A DNA stretch of 64,000 nucleotides from Azoarcus sp. (GTDB taxonomy: Bacteria; Pseudomonadota; Gammaproteobacteria; Burkholderiales; Rhodocyclaceae), in NCBI GenBank assembly GCA_030604735.1, contig JAUVVG010000011.1, forward strand, positions 26,459-90,458, in the 5' to 3' direction. The first letter of the stretch is position 1. The number at the start of each line of letters is the position of its first letter. Both the position numbers and the translations under genes were made by a program. The notes under the pieces were generated by a model that saw only the letters and a program-made list of their open reading frames with translations, was not told where the DNA came from and did not search any database. Shown here piece by piece: positions 8,753-17,590 of the stretch.

Positions 8753-9529
8753 ATGAATTACGAGAACATCATCGTCGAAACACGTGACCGGGTCGGCCTG
8801 ATCACGCTGAATCGTCCCAAGGCCTTGAACGCCCTCAACGACGCGCTGGTCGACGAGGTCGGTCATGCACTGGACGGTTTCGAGGCCGACGAGAACATCG
8901 GCGCGATCGTGATCACCGGCTCGGAAAAGGCCTTTGCGGCAGGGGCCGACATCGGCGCAATGGCAAGCTTTTCTTACATGGACGCCTACAAGGGCGACTA
9001 CATCACGCGCAACTGGGAGCGGGTCAAGACCTGCCGCAAGCCGGTCATCGCTGCGGTGGCAGGCTTTGCGCTCGGGGGCGGTTGCGAACTCGCGATGATG
9101 TGCGACATGATCATCGCGGCCGACACGGCCAAATTCGGCCAGCCGGAGATCAAGCTGGGCGTGCTTCCGGGCGCAGGGGGCACGCAACGCCTGCCGCGTG
9201 CAATCGGCAAGGCCAAGGCCATGGACATGTGCCTGACCGCACGCATGATGAATGCCGACGAGGCCGAGCGCGCCGGGCTGGTTGCCCGCATCGTACCCGC
9301 AGACAAATTGCTGGACGAAGCGCTCACAGTGGCGACCACGATCGCCGGGTTCTCGTTACCCGTGGTCATGATGATCAAGGAATCGGTCAATCGCGCCTTC
9401 GAAAGCAGCCTCAATGAAGGCCTGCTGTTCGAGCGTCGTGTCTTCCATTCGGCCTTCGCCCTGAACGACCAGAAAGAAGGCATGGCGGCCTTCGTCGCGA
9501 AACGCAAGGCGGAGTTCAAGCACGACTGA
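8753..9529 (+). CDS. Enoyl-CoA hydratase
   Basis: Crotonase-family enoyl-CoA hydratase, 258 residues, close to classic short-chain hydratases (adds water to trans-2-enoyl-CoA). Visible features are [13 protein letters not shown] near residue 15, the oxyanion-hole segment [11 protein letters not shown], and both catalytic glutamates in context ([11 protein letters not shown] and [19 protein letters not shown]). A GGGAG ribosome site sits 6 nt before the ATG. It follows lptA after 50 nt and ends with an intrinsic terminator, so it may be read from the LPS operon. The product could serve fatty acid oxidation or supply polyhydroxyalkanoate precursors; the phasin next door makes the latter tempting but unproven. 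Confidence 0.92.
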   Translation: MNYENIIVETRDRVGLITLNRPKALNALNDALVDEVGHALDGFEADENIGAIVITGSEKAFAAGADIGAMASFSYMDAYKGDYITRNWERVKTCRKPVIAAVAGFALGGGCELAMMCDMIIAADTAKFGQPEIKLGVLPGAGGTQRLPRAIGKAKAMDMCLTARMMNADEAERAGLVARIVPADKLLDEALTVATTIAGFSLPVVMMIKESVNRAFESSLNEGLLFERRVFHSAFALNDQKEGMAAFVAKRKAEFKHD

Positions 9530-9618
9530 AATCGCCCGCGGCGCGCACAATCGGCGCGTACAGTCACGTACTCGCTTCAAGACGGGCCACGCTTGCACTC
9601 TACGTACCGACATCACCG

Positions 9619-9644
9619 AAACCGGGGCTTGGTCCCCGGTTTTT
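9619..9644 (+). terminator. intrinsic terminator after enoyl-CoA hydratase
   Basis: Stem AAACCGGGG / CCCCGGTTT with a 6-nt loop, followed by a short T run. It lies about 90 nt after the hydratase stop, ending the kdsD-to-hydratase transcript. Confidence 0.85.
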
Positions 9645-9862
9645 CATTTCTGCCCGCCGATAGCGACTCGCGCGAAGCGCAGCACCTTACACAATGCGGT
9701 CATCAAGCTGCAATCAAGGAAGCCTAATCTCGACCTGCGCCGCGCCTGCTTGCGAACGTCGATACGGTGGCAGCCAGCCACACGAAGTAATCTATTTTTA
9801 TTCTCTTTAACAGTTACTTACAAAATCAGGTCAAGCCTTCACCAACCATCCCGATGTATTTG
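9645..9862. other. non-coding spacer upstream of phasin promoter
   Basis: Non-coding stretch between the hydratase terminator and the phasin control region. It becomes AT-rich near 9790-9825, which could be an upstream promoter element. I see no gene or repeat in it. Confidence 0.5.
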
Positions 9863-9930
9863 TGCGACGCACCACAAAATACTTGACTTTGAGTTTTCAG
9901 CCCCTATAATTCGAACCATGCTGCAGCGCA
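9863..9930. promoter_or_regulatory. two TGC-N3-GCA palindromes flanking phasin promoter
   Basis: Two matching palindromic sites bracket the phasin promoter: TGCGACGCA at 9863-9871, inside the perfect palindrome GTGCGACGCAC, and TGCAGCGCA at 9922-9930, just after the transcription start region. Their centres are 59 bp apart. The TGC-N3-GCA core agrees with the CTGC-N3-GCAG operators I recall for the PHA-responsive repressor PhaR. Role as PhaR operators is inference. Confidence 0.5.
9883..9910 (+). promoter_or_regulatory. sigma-70 promoter of phasin gene
   Basis: TTGACT (9883-9888), a 16-bp spacer, then a perfect TATAAT (9905-9910). This is the best sigma-70 match noted in the window and fits the high expression usual for phasins. 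The transcript should start near 9917. Confidence 0.8.
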
Positions 9931-9988
9931 ACACAGACGGTGCGAATGCTGCAAAAACTTCCCTAGTCAGAAATATCAGGAGATTCAC

Positions 9989-10555
9989 ATGTTTGCTACG
10001 CCCGAACAGTTCGCCGCCTCCAACAAGGCCAACATCGAAAACGCGCTGACCATCGTCAACAACGCTTTCGCCAGCGCCGAGCGCCTTGCCGCTCTGAACC
10101 TGAACACCGCCCGCAACCTGCTGGAAGAGTCCATCGCCAACACCAAGTCGCTGCTGGCTGCCAAGGACGTCCAGGAGCTGGTGAGCCTGCAGACCGCTTT
10201 CGCCCAGCCGCTGGTCGAGAAGGCCGTTGCGTACAACCGCAGCGTCTACGAAATCGCGACCCAGAGCCAGGAAGAAGTTTCCAAGCTGGTCGAAGCCCAG
10301 ATCGCCGAACTGAACAAGAACCTGGCCGCCGCCCTCGACAAGGCTGCCAAGTCCGCTCCGGCTGGTTCCGACGTCGCCGTCGCCGCTGTCAAGTCCGCGA
10401 TCGCCGCTGCCAACAGCGCCTACGACAGCGTCAGCAAGGCTGCCAAGCAAGTCGCCGAGATCGCTGAAGCCAACGTGACCGCCGCGACCAACGCGACCGT
10501 CAAGGCTGTCGGCAACGCCGGCAAGACCGCCCCGGCCGCCAAGAAAGCCGCCTAA
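9989..10555 (+). CDS. phaP: Phasin (PHA granule-associated protein)
   Basis: Phasins coat polyhydroxyalkanoate granules in the cytoplasm and control their number and size. 188 residues, almost all predicted amphipathic helix, with the family opening FATPEQFAASNKANIE and a C-terminal Ala/Lys-rich tail (KTAPAAKKAA) common in betaproteobacterial phasins. An AGGAGA ribosome site lies 8 nt before the ATG. The gene is monocistronic, with its own strong promoter, candidate operators and a terminator. It implies that the organism stores PHA, but no PHA synthase is in the window. Confidence 0.92.
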   Translation: MFATPEQFAASNKANIENALTIVNNAFASAERLAALNLNTARNLLEESIANTKSLLAAKDVQELVSLQTAFAQPLVEKAVAYNRSVYEIATQSQEEVSKLVEAQIAELNKNLAAALDKAAKSAPAGSDVAVAAVKSAIAAANSAYDSVSKAAKQVAEIAEANVTAATNATVKAVGNAGKTAPAAKKAA

Positions 10556-10573
10556 TCGGTTTTCCGCTCCAAG

Positions 10574-10598
10574 AAAACCCCGCCATGGCGGGGTTTTT
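10574..10598 (+). terminator. intrinsic terminator of phasin gene
   Basis: A perfect inverted repeat AAAACCCCGCCA/TGGCGGGGTTTT ends in a T run, 18 nt after the phasin stop. It may also act on the opposite strand because the A run mirrors the T run. No gene is seen between it and plsC. Confidence 0.88.
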
Positions 10599-10751
10599 CA
10601 GTTTACGGCGTATTGCAACACGGCCCCGATACCGCGGAAGCCTTCAGGTCAGACAAACCGCTTGTCGAGACCCCGTGTGAGTTTCCTCATCGAACATCCC
10701 GACGCGATTGAAACCGTTCCGATGCACAGACCGGGCATTGGTTTCCGATGC

Positions 10752-11474
10752 TCAGGACTTGAAATGGTGCGGAAACAGGCGGGACATCTCGTTCGTGATC
10801 CACTGCTCCGCCCGGGCGTTGACTTCGGCCGGCTCCAACCCGGTCGGGTCGATCGGTGGCCCGATGCTGACCGTGATCTCTCCAGGCCGCTTCAGAAATG
10901 CATTGCGCCGCCAGAACTCGCCCGCATTGTGTGCGATCGGAATCACCGGCACGCCCGCATGCTGTGCCAGCCACGCACCGCCCAGCTTGAATCGCCTGCG
11001 CGCACCGACCGGCACCCGTGTGCCCTCCGGGAAGACCACCACCCAGAAGCCTTCGGCCAGACGCTGCTTGCCCTGCTCCAGCACCTGATCGAGTGCATCC
11101 TTGCCAGCCGCACGGTCGATCGCGATCATCGGCAACTGCGACAGACCCCAGCCGAAAAACGGCACCTTCAGCAGTTCGCGCTTGAGCACGAAGCTGATGA
11201 AGGGGAACAACTGCTGCAAGGCCATGGTTTCCCAGGCCGATTGATGCTTGGACAGCACCACCGCCGGCTCGGACGGAATGTTCTCTCGCCCGATCACCTT
11301 GTAACGGATGCCGAGCAGATGCCAGACGAACCACAACACCACGCGTGCCCAGGAGGTGATGATCCGGTAACGGACCTTGGGCGGCAGCGGGAAAGTCAGA
11401 AAGCCGAACAAGGCATAGGGCGGCGTGGTGATGACCAGGACCAGCGCGAACAAGAAGGATCGGATGAAGTTCAT
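10752..11474 (-). CDS. plsC: 1-acyl-sn-glycerol-3-phosphate acyltransferase
   Basis: Membrane-associated acyltransferase that makes phosphatidic acid from lysophosphatidic acid. 240 residues with an N-terminal hydrophobic helix (FLFALVLVITTPPYALFGFL). Acyltransferase block I reads KHQSAWET, an HX4E form rather than the more usual HX4D. Block II is LKRELLKVPFFGWGL, block III VVVFPEGTR, block IV GVPVIPIAHNAG. It ends the minus-strand operon that begins at miaB, 11 nt after gmhB, and is followed by a gap of about 150 nt before the phasin terminator. The position after gmhB supports the PlsC call. Confidence 0.9.
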   Translation of the reverse strand: MNFIRSFLFALVLVITTPPYALFGFLTFPLPPKVRYRIITSWARVVLWFVWHLLGIRYKVIGRENIPSEPAVVLSKHQSAWETMALQQLFPFISFVLKRELLKVPFFGWGLSQLPMIAIDRAAGKDALDQVLEQGKQRLAEGFWVVVFPEGTRVPVGARRRFKLGGAWLAQHAGVPVIPIAHNAGEFWRRNAFLKRPGEITVSIGPPIDPTGLEPAEVNARAEQWITNEMSRLFPHHFKS

Positions 11475-11485
11475 TTAAGCAACAC

Positions 11486-12019
11486 TCAAACGGCGAGATC
11501 GGCGACAACGGTCGCGAGGTCAGGGTAGATCTGGGTTCCGGCGGGCAGCTCGGGATCCTCGGAAGTCTTCTTCCCCTTACCGGTCAGCACCAGATAGGGT
11601 TTGCAGCCGACTGCCACACCGGCCTGCAGGTCGCGAAGACTGTCACCCACCATCGGGACATCGACCAGATCGACATTGAACCGGTCAGCAATCTGCAACA
11701 GCATGCCCGGTTTGGGTTTGCGGCACTCGCAGGTGGAATCGGCCGCATGCGGGCAGAAAAAGATCGCGTCCAGCCGACCGCCGACCAAGGCGAGGCTCTT
11801 CACCATCTTGTCGTTGATCGCATTCAGCGTATCCATGCCGAACAAGCCACGACCGATGCCGGACTGATTGGATGCGACTACGACCCGCCAGCCCCACTGG
11901 TTCAGCCTCGCGATCGCCTCGAGCGAACCGTCTATCGGCTTCCACTCGTCGGGCGACTTGATGAACTGGTCGGAGTCATGATTGATCACGCCATCGCGAT
12001 CGAGAATGATGAGTTTCAT
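11486..12019 (-). CDS. gmhB: D-glycero-beta-D-manno-heptose-1,7-bisphosphate 7-phosphatase
   Basis: HAD phosphatase of ADP-heptose synthesis for the LPS inner core. 177 residues. Motif I is LDRDGVIN near residue 7; the serine/threonine motif is VVVASNQSGIGRG; the zinc-binding loop is FCPHAADSTCECRKPKPG, typical of GmhB; motif IV is VPMVGDSLRDLQAG. In many beta- and gammaproteobacteria gmhB lies between glyS and plsC, as here. A 52-nt spacer separates it from glyS. Confidence 0.94.
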   Translation of the reverse strand: MKLIILDRDGVINHDSDQFIKSPDEWKPIDGSLEAIARLNQWGWRVVVASNQSGIGRGLFGMDTLNAINDKMVKSLALVGGRLDAIFFCPHAADSTCECRKPKPGMLLQIADRFNVDLVDVPMVGDSLRDLQAGVAVGCKPYLVLTGKGKKTSEDPELPAGTQIYPDLATVVADLAV

Positions 12020-12071
12020 GGCGCACGCCTGTGAGTGAAAGCCAGCCGGCGCTAGCGCGCTGGCCTCGGGG

Positions 12072-14165
12072 TCAGTTCTTCGAGAGACGGGAAATATCGG
12101 CCACCTTGTTCATCAGCCCGGCGAGCAGGCTCAGCAAGGCCAGTCGGTTCTGCCGGGTCAGGGGTTCTTCCGCCATCACCATGACCTGATCGAAGAAACG
12201 GTCCACCTCGGCACGCAGCCCGGCCAGCACCAGCAAGGCCTCGGTGTAGTTCTCGTTCTCGACATGTGAACGCAGCAACGGCGCCACATCGATCACCTTG
12301 TGGAACAAGGCACGCTCGGCATCTTCCTGCAACAGAGCGACGTCGGGCTCGGGCAACACCCCCTCGGCCTTCTTCAGGATATTGACGATGCGCTTGTTTG
12401 CCGCGGCCAGCGCCTCCGCCTCGGGCAAGGCACCGAAGTTGCGCACCGCGTCCAGCTTGGCCGGCACGACGTCGATCCGGGTCGGACGAAGCGACAGCAC
12501 CGCCTCGACGATGTCGACCGCATGCCCCTGATCCCTTAGCAGATTGCGCAAACGTTCGAACATGAAATCGAGCAGCGCGGTCTCGAAGGCCGGCTGGCTC
12601 AACAAGTTCTTGTCAAAGCCAGCGGCAGCATCGGCGATCAGTTCAGCAAGATCCAGCGGCAGCGGCGCTTCGATCAGCATGCGCAACACGCCCAGTGCGG
12701 CCCGGCGCAGACCGAACGGATCCTTGTCGCCTGTAGGCAACTGCCCTATCCCGAAGAAACCGACCAGGGCATCGAGCTTGTCGGCCAGCGACACGGCCAG
12801 CGCGACGTTGCCGACCGGCAAGGCGTCGCCCGCGAAACGAGGCAGGTAATGCGCCGCGATCGCATCGGCCACCACCTCGCTTTCACCGTCGTGGCGTGCG
12901 TAGTAGCGCCCCATCACGCCTTGCAACTCCGGAAACTCGCCCACCATCTCGGAGACCAGATCCGCCTTCGCAAGCCGCGCCGCGCGGGTCGCGCTGGCGA
13001 CATCGCCCTGGAGCTTGCCGGCGATGACGCCGGCCAGCCGCTCCAGACGTCCAACCCGGTCGAACTGACTGCCGAGCTTGTTGTGATAGACCACGGGCGC
13101 CAGTCGCGCCAGGCGACTCTCCAGGCTGTGCTTGCGGTCCTGCTCGAAGAAGAAACGTGCGTCCGCCAGGCGCGGTCGGACGACGCGCTGGTTGCCCTCG
13201 ATGATTCGCGACGGGTCCGCGACCCGCATGTTCGAGACGATCAGGAAGCGGTTGAGCAGCTTGCCTTGCTCGTCGAACAACGGGAAGTACTTCTGGTTCG
13301 CCCGCATGGTCAGGATCAGACACTCCTGTGGCACGGCCAGGAACTCGGTTTCGAACTGACCGACATAGACGCTGGGATGCTCGACGAGGGCTGCGACTTC
13401 GTCGAGCAGGTCGCCATACTCGCCGAGCGAGGCCTGCTGTGCCTGGGCACCGGCGACCAGCAGCGATTCGATCTCGGCGCGACGTGAGGCGAACTCCGGC
13501 ACCACCTTGCCCTCGGCCAGCAAGGTCGGCTCGTAGGCCTCCGCGGTCGCCAGCGCGATCTCGCCACGGCTCATGAAACGATGGCCCATCGTGATCCGAT
13601 CGGCTTGCAAGCCCAGCACACGCCCCGGCACCACATCGGGTCCGTGCATCATCACCAGCTTGTGCACCGGACGCACGAACTGGACCTCGCTGTCGCCCCA
13701 TCGCATCAACTTGGGAATCGGCAAGGCCTTGACCGCTTCATTGACGATGTCGGCGAGCACATCGGCGAGGCGCGCACCCGCTTCCTGGCGGGTGAAGAAC
13801 AGCGTCTCGGTCTTGCCATCCATCCTGCGCTCGAACTCGGGGAGGCAATCGGCAGAGATCCCCTTGGCCTCGAGCTTCTTCAACAGCGCGGCGCTGGGCG
13901 CGCCGGACGCATCCAAGGCGACCTTGACCGGCATCAGCTTGTCGGTCACCTCACGGTCGGGCGCCTGTGCCGGAACGCCGGCGACGGTCACGGCCAGTCG
14001 GCGTGGCGCGGCAAAGGACCGACCGGTGGCTTCGGCCGGAATCAGGCCATGGCGGCGCAGCCCGTCGATGACGGTGGTGGCGAACACCTCGCCCAGGCGG
14101 GGCAGCGCCTTCGGCGGCAGTTCTTCGGTCAGCAACTCGACCAGCACGGCTGCTTTCGACATCAT
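12072..14165 (-). CDS. glyS: Glycyl-tRNA synthetase beta subunit
   Basis: Beta chain of the bacterial (alpha2-beta2-type) glycyl-tRNA synthetase; it carries tRNA-binding functions while GlyQ holds the catalytic core. 697 residues, the normal length. Family segments include [17 protein letters not shown] at the start, [42 protein letters not shown] and the C-terminal anticodon-binding-like domain ([20 protein letters not shown]). It overlaps glyQ by 4 nt (ATGATG over TGA), so subunit synthesis is probably coupled. Confidence 0.96.
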   Translation of the reverse strand: MMSKAAVLVELLTEELPPKALPRLGEVFATTVIDGLRRHGLIPAEATGRSFAAPRRLAVTVAGVPAQAPDREVTDKLMPVKVALDASGAPSAALLKKLEAKGISADCLPEFERRMDGKTETLFFTRQEAGARLADVLADIVNEAVKALPIPKLMRWGDSEVQFVRPVHKLVMMHGPDVVPGRVLGLQADRITMGHRFMSRGEIALATAEAYEPTLLAEGKVVPEFASRRAEIESLLVAGAQAQQASLGEYGDLLDEVAALVEHPSVYVGQFETEFLAVPQECLILTMRANQKYFPLFDEQGKLLNRFLIVSNMRVADPSRIIEGNQRVVRPRLADARFFFEQDRKHSLESRLARLAPVVYHNKLGSQFDRVGRLERLAGVIAGKLQGDVASATRAARLAKADLVSEMVGEFPELQGVMGRYYARHDGESEVVADAIAAHYLPRFAGDALPVGNVALAVSLADKLDALVGFFGIGQLPTGDKDPFGLRRAALGVLRMLIEAPLPLDLAELIADAAAGFDKNLLSQPAFETALLDFMFERLRNLLRDQGHAVDIVEAVLSLRPTRIDVVPAKLDAVRNFGALPEAEALAAANKRIVNILKKAEGVLPEPDVALLQEDAERALFHKVIDVAPLLRSHVENENYTEALLVLAGLRAEVDRFFDQVMVMAEEPLTRQNRLALLSLLAGLMNKVADISRLSKN

Positions 14166-15088
14166 GCGCCCTCCCCGACCGACTGCACCTGCCGCCCAAG
14201 CAGCGGAAACCCAAGCGCCTCACGCGAGGCCAGGTAAGCCTGCGCCACCGCGCGGGACAGGTTGCGGATGCGTCCGATATAAGCTGCACGCTCGGTCACC
14301 GAGATCGCGCCCCTGGCATCGAGCAGGTTGAAAGCATGGCCGGCCTTCAGCACCATTTCATAGGCAGGCAGGGCCAGACTGGCCTCGGTCAGGCGGCGAG
14401 CCTCGGCTTCGTAGTTGCCGAACAGCTCGAACAGGAACGGCACATTGGCCTCCTCGAAGTTGTAGCGGGATTGCTCGACCTCGTTCTGGTGATAGACACC
14501 CCCGTAGGTCACCTGGGTGCCATCCGGGTAAACCGTCCATATCAGGTCATAAACATTCTCTACGCCTTGCAGGTACATCGCGAGCCGCTCGATCCCGTAG
14601 GTGATCTCGCCCAGCACCGGCTTGCAGTCCAGCCCGCCCACTTGCTGGAAATAGGTGAACTGGGTGACTTCCATCCCATCCAGCCAGACTTCCCAACCCA
14701 GCCCCCAGGCGCCCAGGGTCGGGTTTTCCCAATCGTCCTCGACGAAACGGATGTCATGCACCATCGGATCGATGCCAAGCGCACGCAAGGAATCCAGGTA
14801 GAGTTCCTGGATGTTCAGCGGCGACGGCTTGAGCGCAACCTGATACTGATAGTAGTGCTGGAGGCGGTTCGGGTTTTCGCCATAGCGCCCATCCTTGGGA
14901 CGGCGCGACGGCTGGACATAGGCCGCATTCCAGGGCTCGGGGCCGATCGCGCGCAGACAGGTCGCGACATGCGAAGTACCTGCACCGACCTCGAGGTCGA
15001 TCGGCTGCAGCAGTATGCAACCACGATCGCCCCAGTACTGCTGAAGCGTCTGGATGATTTGCTGAAAAGTCGGTTTGGTGTGTGACAT
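14162..15088 (-). CDS. glyQ: Glycyl-tRNA synthetase alpha subunit
   Basis: Catalytic class II aminoacyl-tRNA synthetase subunit that charges tRNA-Gly. 308 residues, family length. Hallmarks are [17 protein letters not shown] at the start, [28 protein letters not shown] (motif 2 region), [37 protein letters not shown] and [13 protein letters not shown]. It follows lnt after 33 nt on the minus strand and precedes glyS with a 4-nt overlap. Confidence 0.96.
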   Translation of the reverse strand: MSHTKPTFQQIIQTLQQYWGDRGCILLQPIDLEVGAGTSHVATCLRAIGPEPWNAAYVQPSRRPKDGRYGENPNRLQHYYQYQVALKPSPLNIQELYLDSLRALGIDPMVHDIRFVEDDWENPTLGAWGLGWEVWLDGMEVTQFTYFQQVGGLDCKPVLGEITYGIERLAMYLQGVENVYDLIWTVYPDGTQVTYGGVYHQNEVEQSRYNFEEANVPFLFELFGNYEAEARRLTEASLALPAYEMVLKAGHAFNLLDARGAISVTERAAYIGRIRNLSRAVAQAYLASREALGFPLLGRQVQSVGEGA

Positions 15089-15121
15089 GATCCGTTTGAC
15101 GGCGAGGCAAAGGGTGTGATT

Positions 15122-16645
15122 TTACTGGCTTTCAACGCCCTGGTCGAAGATTCTCGGCGCACGCCGGTCGGGTGTCAGATCGCGACGACGCCCACGCAGG
15201 CCAAGCACGATGGCGACCGCGGCCATCACCAACGCGAACAGATCACCCCAGCGTGCGTAAGGGGTCAGGCCGTGGTAGCCCCGGACCGACACTTCGAGCA
15301 CACCCCGCTCGAACGGTGGCAGCGCTGCGCTGACCTCGCCGTCCGGCATCACCAGCGCAGTCATGCCGGTATTGGTCGAACGCAGCATCGGACGTCCGGT
15401 TTCCAATGCACGCACCCTGGCAATCTGCAAGTGCTGCGGCTGGGCGAGGGAATCGCCGTACCAGGCGAGATTCGACAGGTTCAACATCAGTGTCGCCTCG
15501 GGCAGGCTGCGTATCAGCGCGCGCCCGAACAAATCCTCGTAACAGATGTTGATCGCGATCCGCTGCCCGCCCAGCAACATCGGCCGGGAATCCCGGCCGG
15601 GCGACTGGTCCGACATCGGAATATCGGCTAGTTTGTAAAACCAGCCGAACAAGGGCGGCGAATACTCGCCGAACGGGACCAGATGCTGTTTGGCGTAGAA
15701 CTGGGGGGCGGACACGCCGAGGCTGATGGCCGCGTTGTAGATCTTGCCCTGGCCGTCGCGCGAGAACACACCGACCACCAGGTCGCCATTGCGCTCACGG
15801 GCCTGGGCTGCGAGCAGGTCCAGATAGCCTTCGGGCAGATACTCGACCAACAAGGGCAACGAGGTCTCCGGCAGCACGACCAGGTCGGCATCATGACCGT
15901 CGGCCAGGCCAGCATTGATATCCAGCCAGTTCTGCAGCAATTCGGGCTGCCACTTGAGGTCCTGCTCGATGTGGGTCTGGGCCAGCGCCACCTGCAACGG
16001 CTCGCCGGCCGGAGTCGTCCAGGCCACCCGCCCGAGCACGGCACCAAGCACGACCAGGGCGACCACCGGCACCACGCCGGCCAAACCCCGTCCGCCCTTT
16101 CGCCATGGACTCAACACCAGACAGGCGGCCATCCCAGCGAGCAGCCCACCGACGGCATAAACACCAACGACCGGGAGCCAGCCGGCCAGTGGGCTGGGCG
16201 GGGTTTGCGTATAGCCGACCGCCAACCATGGGAACCCTGTGAACACCCAACCACGAGCAAGCTCGGCCACTATCCACAAGCCACCGAACAGAACCGGGCG
16301 CAATGCCACAGCCGACGGCCGGAAGCGGACATAAAGCGCGCCAAGCAAGCCCGGGTAGAGCGCCAGATAAGCGCAGAACAGGAAAATCGCCAGCGCAGCG
16401 ACCGGCATCGGTACGCCGCCGTACCGATTCAAGGCGACATAAAGCCATGACACCCCGGCCAGAAAGGCACCCAGCCCCCAGGCGCAGCCGAGCACGAAGC
16501 CGGTCCGGGCATGATGGCTTGCCCGCTCGAGCAGGACGAACAGCGCGCCCAGGCTGAGCAGGATCAGCGGAAAAAGGTCGAATGGAGAAAACGCCAGGAC
16601 CGAGCCGGCCCCGGCCAGCGCGGCAACTGCCAGCATCCACCGCAT
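15122..16645 (-). CDS. lnt: Apolipoprotein N-acyltransferase
   Basis: Inner-membrane enzyme that adds the third acyl chain to the N-terminal cysteine of lipoproteins. 507 residues: about six N-terminal membrane helices, then a periplasmic nitrilase domain with the catalytic triad E260 (VVLPETSLP), K319 (FYAKQHLVPFGEY) and C368 (INICYEDLFG), then a final helix before a basic tail. Its start shares one base with the corC stop (TGATG), the usual corC-lnt coupling. It should act on the lipoproteins encoded nearby (MlaA, LolB, MltA). Confidence 0.95.
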   Translation of the reverse strand: MRWMLAVAALAGAGSVLAFSPFDLFPLILLSLGALFVLLERASHHARTGFVLGCAWGLGAFLAGVSWLYVALNRYGGVPMPVAALAIFLFCAYLALYPGLLGALYVRFRPSAVALRPVLFGGLWIVAELARGWVFTGFPWLAVGYTQTPPSPLAGWLPVVGVYAVGGLLAGMAACLVLSPWRKGGRGLAGVVPVVALVVLGAVLGRVAWTTPAGEPLQVALAQTHIEQDLKWQPELLQNWLDINAGLADGHDADLVVLPETSLPLLVEYLPEGYLDLLAAQARERNGDLVVGVFSRDGQGKIYNAAISLGVSAPQFYAKQHLVPFGEYSPPLFGWFYKLADIPMSDQSPGRDSRPMLLGGQRIAINICYEDLFGRALIRSLPEATLMLNLSNLAWYGDSLAQPQHLQIARVRALETGRPMLRSTNTGMTALVMPDGEVSAALPPFERGVLEVSVRGYHGLTPYARWGDLFALVMAAVAIVLGLRGRRRDLTPDRRAPRIFDQGVESQ

Positions 16646-17490
16646 CAGGCTTGTGGCGACTCGGACGGGGCTGGGGCACGCTCGACGAGCAGGGTATGCA
16701 CCCGCCGACTGTCGGCTCGCATCACTTGCACCCGCAGGCCATCCAGGGCCACCACCTCTCCGCGCTTGGGCAGACGTCCTAGCTGGCGAATGACCAAGCC
16801 GCCGACGGTGTCGACATCCTCGTCGCTGAAACTGGTTTCGAACGCATGGTTGAAATCGACGATCTCGGTGGTCGCCTTGACCCGATAACGGCCGTTATGG
16901 TCGAGCCGAATGCTGTCACCCGCCTCGTCGAAGTCATATTCGTCCTCGATGTCTCCGACGACCTGCTCGAGCACGTCCTCGATCGTGACCAAGCCAGCCA
17001 CGCCGCCGTATTCGTCTACAACGATCGCCATGTGGTTGCGGCTGACCCTGAACTCGCGCAACAGCACATTGAGCCGCTTGGACTCGGGTACGAAGACCGC
17101 CGGTCGCAGCATGTCGCGCAGGTCGAACTCGCGCCCGGCGTAGTAACGCAGCAAATCCTTGGCAAGAAAGATCCCGACCACGTCGTCCTTGCCTTCGCCC
17201 ACCGCGGGAAAGCGGGAGTGGGCGGTATCCACCACGAAAGAGGCGATGCGGTCGATCGGATCATCTAGATGGACGACGTCCATCTGGGCCCGCGGAATCA
17301 TCACTTCGCCGACCTTCATGTCGGACATCTGCAGCGCACCCTCGATGATCGAAAGCGCATCGGGGTCGATCAAATTGCGGTCGCAGGCCGACCGCAATCG
17401 CGCGAGGAGGTCATCGCGATCTTCCGGCTCGCGCGAAAGAATGGCCGAAAGTCGCTCGATTAACGACGGCTTACCTGGGGAACTGTCCAT
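16645..17490 (-). CDS. corC: CorC/HlyC family protein with CBS and transporter-associated domains
   Basis: Cytoplasmic CorC-type protein of 281 residues, without a CNNM membrane part. It contains two CBS repeats (VGEVMIPRAQMDVVHLDD from about residue 60; MAIVVDEYGGVAGLVTIEDVLEQVVGDIEDEYD) and a C-terminal CorC_HlyC domain (VDTVGGLVIRQLGRLPKRGE). The family is linked to magnesium/cobalt efflux, although the biochemical role of the short CorC is not settled. It lies between ybeY (100-nt gap) and lnt (1-nt overlap), the conserved order. Confidence 0.92.
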   Translation of the reverse strand: MDSSPGKPSLIERLSAILSREPEDRDDLLARLRSACDRNLIDPDALSIIEGALQMSDMKVGEVMIPRAQMDVVHLDDPIDRIASFVVDTAHSRFPAVGEGKDDVVGIFLAKDLLRYYAGREFDLRDMLRPAVFVPESKRLNVLLREFRVSRNHMAIVVDEYGGVAGLVTIEDVLEQVVGDIEDEYDFDEAGDSIRLDHNGRYRVKATTEIVDFNHAFETSFSDEDVDTVGGLVIRQLGRLPKRGEVVALDGLRVQVMRADSRRVHTLLVERAPAPSESPQA

Positions 17491-17590
17491 TTAGGCTGCG
17501 TGGCAGAAGAACGAGGATTTGAGACCGCCGCCGCCGTGTCACCCCGGCAGCCAAGCCAATGCGCACTCCCAAATCCTCGGCCCTCGACAC

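Noticed and set aside
12036..12052. The 16-mer GAAAGCCAGCCGGCGC near 12036 and again near 47865, as a possible dispersed repeat
   Set aside because: One chance repeat of this length is expected in 64 kb of GC-rich DNA, and the flanks do not match.
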